Assembly (NCBI RefSeq): GCF_900447215.1
Contig: NZ_UFYA01000001.1
Span: 1,922,001-1,986,000 of the forward strand
Reading direction: 5' to 3'
DNA length: 64,000 nucleotides
Origin: Dermatophilus congolensis
GTDB lineage: Bacteria > Actinomycetota > Actinomycetes > Actinomycetales > Dermatophilaceae
Shown: positions 1-9,769 of the stretch, in pieces
Layout of the letters: each line of letters begins with the position of its first letter
Numbering within the stretch: position 1 is the first letter of the stretch
The notes under the pieces: model-generated
What the model was told of the DNA's origin: nothing
Database searches by the model: none
Seen by the model: the letters and a program-made list of their open reading frames with translations, nothing else
Position numbers and translations under genes: made by a program

Positions 1-3000
1 GCAGCTCCTGCGCCACGGCAAGACAACGCCCTTGGAACTGCGCAAACGTCCACCGGTGTTGCTCATCGACCAGAGCCACTGCATCGGGGTTGCGTTCAGC
101 TGCTGCATCGAGGGCATCAACCACAGTGAAGTCCACCCGAGCGTTCTGAGCGGCCACCACATCACCGTGATCTGGTCCAGCCTGCCATCCAGGCAAAGAC
201 GCCACGGGGCGTCGGCCACTCTCAGCTCCCAAAACACTGTCAGTCAATGACTGCAGCGCAGACACCGCCAGGTTCGCCGCTGTCTGCGCCGCACCAGCGG
301 GAAGCAGTTCGGAGCGGTGCTCAAGCGTGAGCCTCAACCTCTCCCCCGGCGTATACACCCAGGTCAATGGGAAGTGAGTGGCGTCCACGGAAGACTCCGC
401 CGTGATCCCGTGCATACGTCGCGTTTCTTGCGCCGCCTTGGGGTCCAGGAAGTTCTGCACCACCACGAGCGAGTCGAACAGCACCTCCATGCCTAGGCCT
501 CGCTGAACCTGACCAAGATCGACCCCGTCGAAAGGCATCGACTCCAGCCGCTCAGCCTGAATTCGGGTTAGCAGATCCATTACCGTCTGCTGGGCTTGCA
601 ACTGCACCCGCGCCGGAACGGTGTTGAGCAACACACCCACGACCGAATCCACCCCGGGGTCCTCCACGAGGTTACGGCCAGAAACCGACAGGCCTACGAC
701 AACGTCGTCTTCACCAGTGAGAACCCGCAACGAGAGCGTGGTCGCAGCCACGATCAAAGCGGTCAGGGTCACCCCGGCGCGGGACGCCGCTGCGTTCAGC
801 GCGTTAGTGCTCTGCTCATCCAGATCGATCACTACCGATTCCGGCAGCGTCGGTGTCGTGGCCAGCCGTCCATCACCGACAAGCGTTGGTCCGTTCAGTC
901 CTTCCAAACGGCTTCGCCAGTGGGCCAGCGCGGCTGCCTCATCGTGCGATGTGGTTTTGCGAGCAACCTCAGCGAAGCTTGGAAGCGCTGGCTCTGGTAG
1001 ACAAATGTCCTGTTCAGGAGTGTTCTCACGTAGGCGGAGTCGCTGAAGGAAACTGTTCAGTAGCAGCGCTCTCGACCAACCGTCCATCAGGACAAGGTGG
1101 TAGGTGAACACCAGCAGGTCACCTTCGTGCGGGGTACGGATGAGCAGGAACCTAGCCAAGGGCCATTCGCCCAGGTCAAATGGCAGTCGTCGCTGCGCGT
1201 CAAGCAGCGCATCGATCTGGTCAACACTGTTGACTTCGTGCACCGTCACCTCAGGACAGATGCGCTGGGTCGCTCCGGGAAGCCACTGCGTCGGTGTGCC
1301 GTCCTCGTCTACGAGGAAGCGGGCACCAATGGCTGGGTGAATCGTGACTGTGTCAGCGAAGCTTTCGGCCACGATCTTCGGATCAAGACGCCGATCGAAG
1401 GCCAGCGTGGTTTGTGCCGTGTACGTACCTCCGGGGGCGACCTGAGCCTGGAATAACAGTCCTCGTTGCAGCGGAGTCAGTGCTGCTTGTTCGCCTTGTT
1501 CGGCAAGCGATTCTGCCAGGTCAGCGACGGCCTCTTGCCATGCTGGGATGAGGTCAGCCGGATCGACTCCTAGCTCGCTCCAGGCTGGTTCAGCCACACG
1601 GAACTCGGCTCGCAGTTCTTGGCTGCTCATCGCCCATATGTCTACCTCAAGCAGGTGCGGGGTTCGCGGCGGAGCGGCTGGGGTAGGCACGCAGAGCACT
1701 GCGTCGCTTTCGGCGCGGCCGAGATAGTTGACCAGTACCTGTGCTCCACCATTGCTGAGCATGCGTGCGCCGTGTGGGTGCAGGTAACGCAGCGCTGTAT
1801 AGCTGGTTGCGGGGACGGTATCGCTCCCGCCTTCTACAGCGTGGATTACCCGCTGTGGGTCGCTCGATCCAGGTACGCGCACCGGCGCTAGGCAGGTGAA
1901 CCATCCAACGGTATGTTCCAGGTCGATGTTGAGGCTGCCCCCGCCGTTACGCCCGTGTGTTTCCATCTCTACCAGCATCTCGGGCCGCTCGCCGATACAG
2001 CGGGACAGCGCTGCGACGACAGTGGCGGTGAGCCGAGCCGCGACCTGGGGGCCGGAGGTCGCTGTGAGCAAAGCTTTTGCTGCGCCTGCCTCTAGTCGGG
2101 TGGCTAGTAGACGCACCTGCTCACCTGGCCAGCTGTCAGCTGCCACTAGCTGCGGTATGTGATGCATGCGTTGCCAGTGCGGTAGCCATTGGGTGATTTC
2201 GTCGGTATGGGTGCGGCGCAGCAGTTCCGTTGCGTGTTCACCGGCCGAAACAGCTTCAGGCGCAAGGGGCTTGTTTTCGAGAGCGCAGCGTAGGTCGTTC
2301 TCGATCACCAGCCAGGACATGCTGTCTACAACTGCGTGATGCACGGCCATTACTGCAACGCGTCCTCCCTTTACTACTGCGGCGGCAAGGAGCGTTCCGT
2401 TTTCGGGGTCGAGGGTTTCAAGCAGTGTGGGTAGTGCGTGTTCAGCGGTGTCTGCCTGTAGCACGGGGATTGTTGGCGTGGTGGCTGGTATTTCGATTCC
2501 TAGCGGCAGTTGGTGTGACAGGCCGCTGAGCCGGGCCCCGAGCAGCGGGTGTGCTGTGACCACGTGACCTAGCGCCTTACTCAGCTGTTCCGTGTTGACG
2601 GTTTCATCGAGTTCGATTGTTCTGGCCTGTGCGAAGTCTCTGGGCATACCCAGTGTTTGCTGGCGGTACAGCATGGGCAACGGCACCAATGGCCCATGCG
2701 TTGTTTTCGCGCGAGTCGCTGATGTCGCGGGGGTGGATTGCAGGCATAGGCGAGCGATTCCGGCAGGGGTGCGTCCGGTGAAAACCTCGCGCGGGCTCAC
2801 TGCGATGCCTTCGCGACGCAGTCGGTGGCACAGTTTGAGCGCCAGGATCGAATCTCCACCGAGCTGGAAGTAGTCCGCGTTCGGTCCTACTGCTTGGGGG
2901 TCGAGGTCGAGCACCGCAGCTAGCGCTGCCGCGATCGCTGCTACCGCTGGTTCACTCTGTTGCCTAGCAGCAGGTGCGGTGTCTGCTTCTGAGCACATCT

Positions 3001-6000
3001 CGTGTTCGTTGGATGCCTCGAGCATTGCGAGCAGGGCTGTTTCATCGCGTTTGCCGTTGATAGTCAGCGGCAGCTGTTGTGCTGCGATGAGTAGGGTGGG
3101 AACGAGATAGGCCGGTAGCTTGCGCCGTGCGGTGCGTCGAGCTGTTGAAGCTGCCTCGGCCAGGTCGGTGCCTTCGCGGGGCACGACAACGGCGGCCAAT
3201 TGGCGTCCTTCAGGCCGATCGAGGGCCAATACTGCAGCGTCGGCCACTCCGGGCGCGGTGAGCAGGACTGTTTCAACTTCACCGGGTTCAATACGGAAGC
3301 CTCGCACCTGTATTTGACGGTCGGCGCGGCCGATGTACTCCAGCCCACCGTCGGCCCGTACCCGCATAACGTCACCGGAGTAGTACATGCGGGTGCCGTC
3401 AGCGGCGAAGGGGTCGGCGACGAATCGTGCGGCGCTGAGCCCTGGTTGTCCGAAGTAGCCACGGGTGACTTGTGGACCGGCTACGTAGAGGATTCCGGTG
3501 CCCCCGGGGTGTACTGGGCGCAGCTGGCCGTCGAGGACATAACCACGTAGCCCATCCAGTGGGCGTCCTACTGGGCTTGCGGTGGTGCGGGTTTGCTGGG
3601 CTGTTTGCAGCAGCGTGGTGGTGAGTTTGAGTGCCGTGACATGCACTGTGGTTTCAGTGATGCCGTACATGTTGATGATGTGGCAGTTGGGGTGCCGATG
3701 AGCGAATTCGGCGACGCGAGCTATTTCGAGTGCTTCTCCGCCGAAGATGAGGTGGCGTAGCGCTGGCAGGGTTGCTCCGGTGGCGTCCAGGGCGACGAAT
3801 GCTGAGGGGGTCTGGTTAAGAACCGTCACTTTTTGTTCAGCGAGTACGCCAGCGAAGTCGTGGGGTGAGCGTGTCAGGGCGTAGTCGAGGAGAACGACGC
3901 AGGCCCCGTACCGCAATGGTGCCCACAGCTCCCAGACGGAGAAGTCGAAAGCGAACGAGTGGAACAGACACCACACGTCCTGGTTACTCATCTGGACGTG
4001 GTTGTCGGCTGTGTGCAGTAGCGCCAGCACGTTGGCGTGGGTGACTACCACTCCTTTGGGGCGGCCGGTGGAGCCGGAGGTGTACAGGATGTAGGCGGGA
4101 TCGTGGGGAGATGGGGTGCGGGGCGAGAACTGTAGTTCTGTTGTGTTGTCTTGTTCCTGGGGATCGGGCATCACCATGACGGTGGTACCTTCGGGGGCGA
4201 TTGTGTGGGCGCGTTCAGCGTGCTGAGGCCCGACGAGTAGCACTTCGGGCTGGCAGTTATCCAGGATGAGGTCGATCCGGTGGTCAGGTGACAGCGGGTC
4301 CAGTGGCACGTAGGTGCCGCCAGCAAGGACCACCGCCAAGATACCGACTACTTGCTCTGGGGAACGGTCAAGCAGGAGAGCTACCCTGGCGGGCTGATCG
4401 CTGCGGGGTAGGGCTTGGCTGAGTGTGGCGGCAACGCTGCGAGCGCGGGCGTGCATCTGTGTGTATTCGATGCGCTCTGGTGTGCCTTTATCAGTGGTGA
4501 CGGCGACGAGGGCTGGGCGTTGTGGGTGTGCTTCCACACTTGTCTGCCACAGCTGGGTCAGTGTTGCCGGTTCGTTGGTGCTCTGGGCGCCTGCGGCGGC
4601 GATGTGTGCGGTTACGTGTGCAACCGAATTCGATGAGCACAGTCCCTCGACGGCGGCGGCAAGCATCCGGGTGATGCGTTGTGCACGGGAGTGGTTGATG
4701 GATGCGGGGTCGTAGAGAACCCGCATCAGGGGTTCTTCGGTGGGGGAAACCACTAGCGTCAGTGGGTAATGAGGGGCGCCGTCGTTGATGACTGCGCGGA
4801 TTTCCACTTCTGCTCCGGGCACGTGTAGTTGTGCTGGGTCGGTGGGTAGGTCCATCACCACGAGGGTGTCGAAGAGGTCACCGACGGTGCCGCCCTGGGG
4901 GACGGTGTCTGCTAGTGGCACGTGCATGTGGGCGCGTACTTGATCTAGGTGTGTGCTTACACCGGTGAGCAGCGTGTGTGCTGGGTCGGTGGGGGCTGCC
5001 CCTGGAGCTAAGGATGGGACGGTGTTGATCACCATGCCGACCGCGTTTTCGAGGTCATCTACAGGAGCGTCGCGTCCGGAGACGGTGGATCCGAAGATGA
5101 CGTCGCTGTGGCAGTCCAGGCCAGCGAGGTCGCGCAGTACTAAGCCCCATGCTGCGTGGGCCAGGACGGGTATTGACCATCCGTGGTTGCGGCAGTGTTC
5201 CAGCGCAGCGTCGATGTTGTCGGCGATGACAGGGATTTCTTCAATGTGTGTGGGGATTGCTGCGCCTGGAGCGACTACTACGGGGGTGGCTCCTTGGAGT
5301 GCTGTTCGCCAGAGTTGTTGGTCGGCGTGGCGGTCGCGGGTGTCCAGCCACCGTACAAAGCCTGGGATGCCGTGTTTTGGCCGATATGCGGGTTCTGGTA
5401 GGTCGGGGTTGGTGTAGCACTCGATGAGGGTGCGCAGCATGAGGGGCACTGACCATCCGTCAGCCACGAGGTGGTGGACGGTTTGGATGAGCACGCAGTG
5501 TTCTGGTTCGAGGGTGACGAGCGTGCAGCGCATCAGCGGTGCGTGTGTTGGGTCGAATCCGGTGGTGCGGTCGGTGTGTGCCCGTTGGCGTAGCCGTTGT
5601 TGGGCTTCATGTGGTTCTACTGCGGTCAGATCGAGTTCGGCGAGGTGAAGCCGGTCGGCGGCGGCAGTGTCGATCACAGACACTGCTTCTCCGGAGGTGG
5701 TGGTGAATACGGCTGCGGATAGGGCTGGGTGGTGGCGTAGCAGCGCGCGTAGAGCGGTTTCGAGGCGGTGGGCGTCGATGGGGCCGTGGAGGTGGACTAG
5801 TTGTTGTTCAACGTAGGCGTCGGACTGTTCGCCTTCGAAGACGGAGTGGAAGTACATGCCGTTTTGCACTGGGGTCAGTGGCAGGATGTCGACCAGGGTG
5901 GGGCTGTCGAGGTGGTCTAGGTCTTCGAAGCTGATGGGTGCAGGTAGGCCGGGGGCGGAGGCAAAGTCTCCGGGCGAGCGTGATCCTCGGTGGGCTAGGC

Positions 6001-9000
6001 CTGCTAGTGCGGTGAGTGCTTCGGTCCACAGTTGTGCCAGTCGGGTGATGCTGGTGTCTTCGAGGACGTTGGCTCCCCAGGAGAAAGTGGCGCGGAGTAC
6101 GCCGCCGTCGGGTTCTACGGTGGTGACGGCGTTGAGTTCTAGGGTGCGTGGCAGTGGTTGTTCTGGGTCGCGGCGCTCGCCTAGCAGGTCGGTGCCTGGT
6201 AGAGGTTCGAACTCTGCGCCGTTGCTGGATCCCACGCGGCCTAGGTAGTTGAACAGGATTTGTGGTTCGTGGTCGAGGCCGGCCGCGGCGCCTGGGCGTT
6301 GGTCGAGTCGGCGTAGCGCACCGAATCCGATTCCGCCGTTGGGTACTTCGGCGAGCTGGTCTTTGACTGTTTTTAAGGCTCGTACAAGGGCGTCTTCATC
6401 GGCGTGCAGGGTGATTCCAGGGTCCAGGATTACGGGGAACATGCTGGTGAACCAGCCCAGGGTGTGGCTGAGGTCGGCTTCGCCGCCGGGGGTGGGGACG
6501 AAGCGTGATTCGCGGCCGTGTCCTTCGAGGTCTATGAGTGCTGCGGTTTGGTGGGTTCCGTTTTCTTCTCGCCAGGTTGCGAGTGCGAGTGCGAACGCGG
6601 TGAGGAGTACGGTGTTGACGCCGGTTCCGAAGGCGGCTGGTACTGCCAGGGTGATGGCTTCGGTGGTGGTGGCGTTGATGTGGCGGGTGAGGGTGCGTTC
6701 GTTTGCGACGGTGGGGGTGGGGCCGGTGGCGTTGGTCAGTGGTGCGTCTGGGGTTGCCAGTACCCGGCGGTAATAGTCGGCGTCGGTGTCGAAGTGTCCG
6801 GAGGCGACGGCTTCGGCGAGGCATTGGGTCCATCTGCGTAGGGATGTTCCCTCTGGCTGTACGGGGTGTGTTTTTCCTGGTGTTGGGGTGCCGTCGGGGT
6901 TGAGCTCTCCGGCGCGCCATGCCTGCATCGCTGCGGTGAGGTCATCGGTGAGGATTTGCCAGGAGATGCCGTCCATCACGAGGTGGTGGATCACTACTAG
7001 TAGTACGCCGGGGCGTAGGCGGGCGCGTACGAGCACTCCGGCTGCTGGGTCCAGGTCTGCGATGAGTTCGTCGGTGTCTGTGTTTTTGTCGCCGCCTGGT
7101 CCTCGTTCGTCTACGTAGACGGGTGTGGCATTTTCTGGGGCGGGGATGTCTAGGTGGAGGCCGTTGTGGTGGCTGACGCGGGCGTGGAGTGCTGGGTGTT
7201 GGTGGATGGCTGCGTTGAGGATGGCTTGGGCGGCCTGCAGGTTGAGGTCGTGGGGGGCGCGTAGGGGCACGGCTTGTACGAATCCGTCGATGGCTTGGGT
7301 TACTTCTCCAAACCATCGCAGTACGGGCAGGTCGTGCAGGGGGCCGTGGGGTTTGTCTTCTACGTCGATGGGGGTTGGGAGGTTTTCGACGGTGTCGGCT
7401 AGGGCGCGGGGGGTGCGTGCTTTGAAAATGTGTGCGACGCCTATTGGTAGGCCGGCAGAGCGTAGTGCTCCGGCTAGGCGGACGGCGATGAGGCTGTCGC
7501 CGCCGATGTCGAAGAAGTCGCAGTCGGGGCTGACGCGTTGTAGGTCAAGGACGTCGGCCATGGCTGCACATACCTGGGCCAGGCGTGGGCCGGTTATGTC
7601 TTCGGTTGTGGTGGTGTTGTTTTCCCATTGGGGTTCGGGGAGGGCGGAGCGGTCGACTTTGCCGTTGACTGTGATTGGCATGCTGTGGAGGATCACGACG
7701 GCTGCGGGGACCATGTATTCGGGCAGCTGGGAGCGGGACCAGTCTCGTAGTTGTTCTCCGGTGAGGCCGGAGTCAGCTGTGGTTACTGCGTATCCGATGA
7801 GTCGTCCGGATCGGGCGATGACGCAGACGGAGCGCACTTCAGGGTGCTCTGCCAGGCCGGCTTCGACGTCTTCGAGTTCTAGGCGCATGCCGCGGATTTT
7901 CACTTGGTTGTCTGCGCGGCCGACGAATTCGAGCGAGCCGTCATCGAGGCGTCGTACGAGGTCGCCAGTGCGGTACATGCGGGATCCGTCAGCGGCGAAG
8001 GGGTCAGCGACGAATCGTGAGGCGGTCAGTGAGGGGGCGCCGACGTAGCCTCGGCCGACGAGCATTCCGGCGGCGTAGAGTTCGCCGGGTTCACCGATGG
8101 GGGCTGGTCGTAGGTCGGGGCCGAGTACGTATAGCCGGGTGTTGGGGTTGGCGCTTCCGATGGAGTGCCCCATGCGGTCACCCTCTGCGCGGTAGACCAC
8201 GTGTGAGACGCCGATGGTTGCTTCGGCGGGGCCGTAACCGTGGTAGAGCGGGATATCTAGGGCGCGGCGGAATCGGCGGTAAAGCGCTTGGGTGAGCAGT
8301 TCGCCGCCGCACCAGACGTGGCGTAGGTGGCGTAGGGCTCCGGTGGGGGTTTGGTCGGTGGTGTTGGTGTCTTCGGCATCGAGGGTGAGGAGCATTTCGA
8401 GCATCGATGAGACCAGGTAGGCGAAGGTTACTCGTTCGGTGCCGATGAGGTTGAGCAGGTAGGAGGGGTCGCGTTCTCCCTCTGGGGCTGCTACGACTAC
8501 GCGTGCTCCGGAGATCAGTGGCAGCAGGATTTCGTTGATGGAGATGTCGAAGGCCAGTGGTGCTTTGAAAAGGGATGCGTCATCGGTGCGGAAGCCGAGG
8601 ATTTCGTCGCGTTGCCACAGGAGGCGTTCGACGATGGCAGCGCGGCGGATCATGGCGCCTTTGGGACGGCCAGTGGAACCGGAGGTGAAGACGATATAGG
8701 CCAGGCTGGAGCCGTTGATTTCTTCTGGTAGTGGCTCTGGTTTGGCTTGGGGTAGGGGGTTGTTGAGATCGAGGGTGATTGTTGGTGTTTCTTCGCTGGT
8801 GGTGGGGTCTGCCACGAGCAGTAGTGAGACGGCTGCGTCGGTGATGACTGAGGCTCGTCGTGGTGCTGGCCATGCTGGGTCTACGGGCACGAAGGCGCCG
8901 CCGGCGAAGAGGACACCGAGGATCGCGACGACCATTTCGGCGCTACGTGGCAGTGAGATGCCGACGACGGTTTCGGCACCTATGCCGTGGTGGCGCAGTT

Positions 9001-9673
9001 GTGCGGCTACCGCGTCTGCAGCTGTCACGAGTTGACGGTAGGTGAGGCGGTGTTCGTCGCTGATGACGGCTTCGGCTTCGGGTGTCTGTTCGGCCCAGGA
9101 GCGGATGAGTTCGGTGATGTCTGGTCGGTGTCGGGGTTGGTCGGTGTCGTTCCACATGGCCTCGAGTGCCACGCGTTGGGTGTCGCTTTGGGCGCGCAGG
9201 GAGAGCAGTGTGCGCTCTGGGCGGGCGATGATGTCGGTGAGCAGGGTGTGTAGGTCGTGTTCGTCGACGCCTGGGGGGACGTGTACGCACACGGTGGCTT
9301 GGGCGGAGCCGGTTTGTGCTGGCTCTACTGTCACGGTGGTTGTTTCAAGGGTGGCGCTCACTCGTCCCGGCGCCCACTCTGCTTGTTCTGCCATGGCTGC
9401 CGCCAGGTGAGGGAGTCGATCGTGGGCCGTGACCTGTATGTGGTGTTGGCCCAGCGCGTCATTCAGGGTGACGGTGAGGGGGGTGGCCCTCACATCGGTT
9501 CCTTCTGTGGCGGGTGTGTTTCCGTGTTGCACCCACCATGCTGCTGCCACTGCCAGGAGGGGTAGGCAGATTGAGGTAGCGCAGGTGCCATCGGGGTCCT
9601 TGCCCATTCGGTTGGCCATTGCGTGGACGTCCTGAGTGGGCAGGTGGATGAGGTGGGTGAGTTCTTGAGTCAT
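1..9673 (-). CDS. cchH: Coelichelin-type siderophore NRPS, C-terminus beyond window
   Basis: The frame is open from an ATG at 9673 (GAGGA 7 nt upstream) to the window edge, about 3,224 residues, 3' end missing. Domains by rough residue: short N-terminal leader with no full C domain (1-180); A1 (180-675, core YIVFTSGSTGRPKG); T1 (GGDS near 725); E1 (HHLVMDGISW near 900, NYLGR near 1145); C2 (HHLVADGWS near 1405); A2 (1690-2210); T2 (GGDS near 2275); E2 (HHAVVDSMSW near 2450); C3 (YHLVLMDGWS near 2860, first His replaced by Tyr); start of A3 (from 3165). Aligned to GrsA, the A1 code reads DINYWGGIGK and A2 reads DFWNIGMVHK. I remember these as the coelichelin CchH codes for formyl-hydroxyornithine and threonine. 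Module order also matches CchH, so a D-hfOrn-D-alloThr-L-hOrn type tris-hydroxamate is inferred. A3 specificity is not visible. Confidence 0.95.
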   Translation of the reverse strand, partial: MTQELTHLIHLPTQDVHAMANRMGKDPDGTCATSICLPLLAVAAAWWVQHGNTPATEGTDVRATPLTVTLNDALGQHHIQVTAHDRLPHLAAAMAEQAEWAPGRVSATLETTTVTVEPAQTGSAQATVCVHVPPGVDEHDLHTLLTDIIARPERTLLSLRAQSDTQRVALEAMWNDTDQPRHRPDITELIRSWAEQTPEAEAVISDEHRLTYRQLVTAADAVAAQLRHHGIGAETVVGISLPRSAEMVVAILGVLFAGGAFVPVDPAWPAPRRASVITDAAVSLLLVADPTTSEETPTITLDLNNPLPQAKPEPLPEEINGSSLAYIVFTSGSTGRPKGAMIRRAAIVERLLWQRDEILGFRTDDASLFKAPLAFDISINEILLPLISGARVVVAAPEGERDPSYLLNLIGTERVTFAYLVSSMLEMLLTLDAEDTNTTDQTPTGALRHLRHVWCGGELLTQALYRRFRRALDIPLYHGYGPAEATIGVSHVVYRAEGDRMGHSIGSANPNTRLYVLGPDLRPAPIGEPGELYAAGMLVGRGYVGAPSLTASRFVADPFAADGSRMYRTGDLVRRLDDGSLEFVGRADNQVKIRGMRLELEDVEAGLAEHPEVRSVCVIARSGRLIGYAVTTADSGLTGEQLRDWSRSQLPEYMVPAAVVILHSMPITVNGKVDRSALPEPQWENNTTTTEDITGPRLAQVCAAMADVLDLQRVSPDCDFFDIGGDSLIAVRLAGALRSAGLPIGVAHIFKARTPRALADTVENLPTPIDVEDKPHGPLHDLPVLRWFGEVTQAIDGFVQAVPLRAPHDLNLQAAQAILNAAIHQHPALHARVSHHNGLHLDIPAPENATPVYVDERGPGGDKNTDTDELIADLDPAAGVLVRARLRPGVLLVVIHHLVMDGISWQILTDDLTAAMQAWRAGELNPDGTPTPGKTHPVQPEGTSLRRWTQCLAEAVASGHFDTDADYYRRVLATPDAPLTNATGPTPTVANERTLTRHINATTTEAITLAVPAAFGTGVNTVLLTAFALALATWREENGTHQTAALIDLEGHGRESRFVPTPGGEADLSHTLGWFTSMFPVILDPGITLHADEDALVRALKTVKDQLAEVPNGGIGFGALRRLDQRPGAAAGLDHEPQILFNYLGRVGSSNGAEFEPLPGTDLLGERRDPEQPLPRTLELNAVTTVEPDGGVLRATFSWGANVLEDTSITRLAQLWTEALTALAGLAHRGSRSPGDFASAPGLPAPISFEDLDHLDSPTLVDILPLTPVQNGMYFHSVFEGEQSDAYVEQQLVHLHGPIDAHRLETALRALLRHHPALSAAVFTTTSGEAVSVIDTAAADRLHLAELDLTAVEPHEAQQRLRQRAHTDRTTGFDPTHAPLMRCTLVTLEPEHCVLIQTVHHLVADGWSVPLMLRTLIECYTNPDLPEPAYRPKHGIPGFVRWLDTRDRHADQQLWRTALQGATPVVVAPGAAIPTHIEEIPVIADNIDAALEHCRNHGWSIPVLAHAAWGLVLRDLAGLDCHSDVIFGSTVSGRDAPVDDLENAVGMVINTVPSLAPGAAPTDPAHTLLTGVSTHLDQVRAHMHVPLADTVPQGGTVGDLFDTLVVMDLPTDPAQLHVPGAEVEIRAVINDGAPHYPLTLVVSPTEEPLMRVLYDPASINHSRAQRITRMLAAAVEGLCSSNSVAHVTAHIAAAGAQSTNEPATLTQLWQTSVEAHPQRPALVAVTTDKGTPERIEYTQMHARARSVAATLSQALPRSDQPARVALLLDRSPEQVVGILAVVLAGGTYVPLDPLSPDHRIDLILDNCQPEVLLVGPQHAERAHTIAPEGTTVMVMPDPQEQDNTTELQFSPRTPSPHDPAYILYTSGSTGRPKGVVVTHANVLALLHTADNHVQMSNQDVWCLFHSFAFDFSVWELWAPLRYGACVVLLDYALTRSPHDFAGVLAEQKVTVLNQTPSAFVALDATGATLPALRHLIFGGEALEIARVAEFAHRHPNCHIINMYGITETTVHVTALKLTTTLLQTAQQTRTTASPVGRPLDGLRGYVLDGQLRPVHPGGTGILYVAGPQVTRGYFGQPGLSAARFVADPFAADGTRMYYSGDVMRVRADGGLEYIGRADRQIQVRGFRIEPGEVETVLLTAPGVADAAVLALDRPEGRQLAAVVVPREGTDLAEAASTARRTARRKLPAYLVPTLLIAAQQLPLTINGKRDETALLAMLEASNEHEMCSEADTAPAARQQSEPAVAAIAAALAAVLDLDPQAVGPNADYFQLGGDSILALKLCHRLRREGIAVSPREVFTGRTPAGIARLCLQSTPATSATRAKTTHGPLVPLPMLYRQQTLGMPRDFAQARTIELDETVNTEQLSKALGHVVTAHPLLGARLSGLSHQLPLGIEIPATTPTIPVLQADTAEHALPTLLETLDPENGTLLAAAVVKGGRVAVMAVHHAVVDSMSWLVIENDLRCALENKPLAPEAVSAGEHATELLRRTHTDEITQWLPHWQRMHHIPQLVAADSWPGEQVRLLATRLEAGAAKALLTATSGPQVAARLTATVVAALSRCIGERPEMLVEMETHGRNGGGSLNIDLEHTVGWFTCLAPVRVPGSSDPQRVIHAVEGGSDTVPATSYTALRYLHPHGARMLSNGGAQVLVNYLGRAESDAVLCVPTPAAPPRTPHLLEVDIWAMSSQELRAEFRVAEPAWSELGVDPADLIPAWQEAVADLAESLAEQGEQAALTPLQRGLLFQAQVAPGGTYTAQTTLAFDRRLDPKIVAESFADTVTIHPAIGARFLVDEDGTPTQWLPGATQRICPEVTVHEVNSVDQIDALLDAQRRLPFDLGEWPLARFLLIRTPHEGDLLVFTYHLVLMDGWSRALLLNSFLQRLRLRENTPEQDICLPEPALPSFAEVARKTTSHDEAAALAHWRSRLEGLNGPTLVGDGRLATTPTLPESVVIDLDEQSTNALNAAASRAGVTLTALIVAATTLSLRVLTGEDDVVVGLSVSGRNLVEDPGVDSVVGVLLNTVPARVQLQAQQTVMDLLTRIQAERLESMPFDGVDLGQVQRGLGMEVLFDSLVVVQNFLDPKAAQETRRMHGITAESSVDATHFPLTWVYTPGERLRLTLEHRSELLPAGAAQTAANLAVSALQSLTDSVLGAESGRRPVASLPGWQAGPDHGDVVAAQNARVDFTVVDALDAAAERNPDAVALVDEQHRWTFAQFQGRCLAVAQEL

Positions 9674-9769
9674 CGGCGGGTCCTCACAGCGGGTGGCAAG
9701 ACGGGTAAGGGGCCGACGACGAGGCCGGCTCGCAGGAGTGGGCGTCGGGCGGTGGCGCCGACACTGAGG

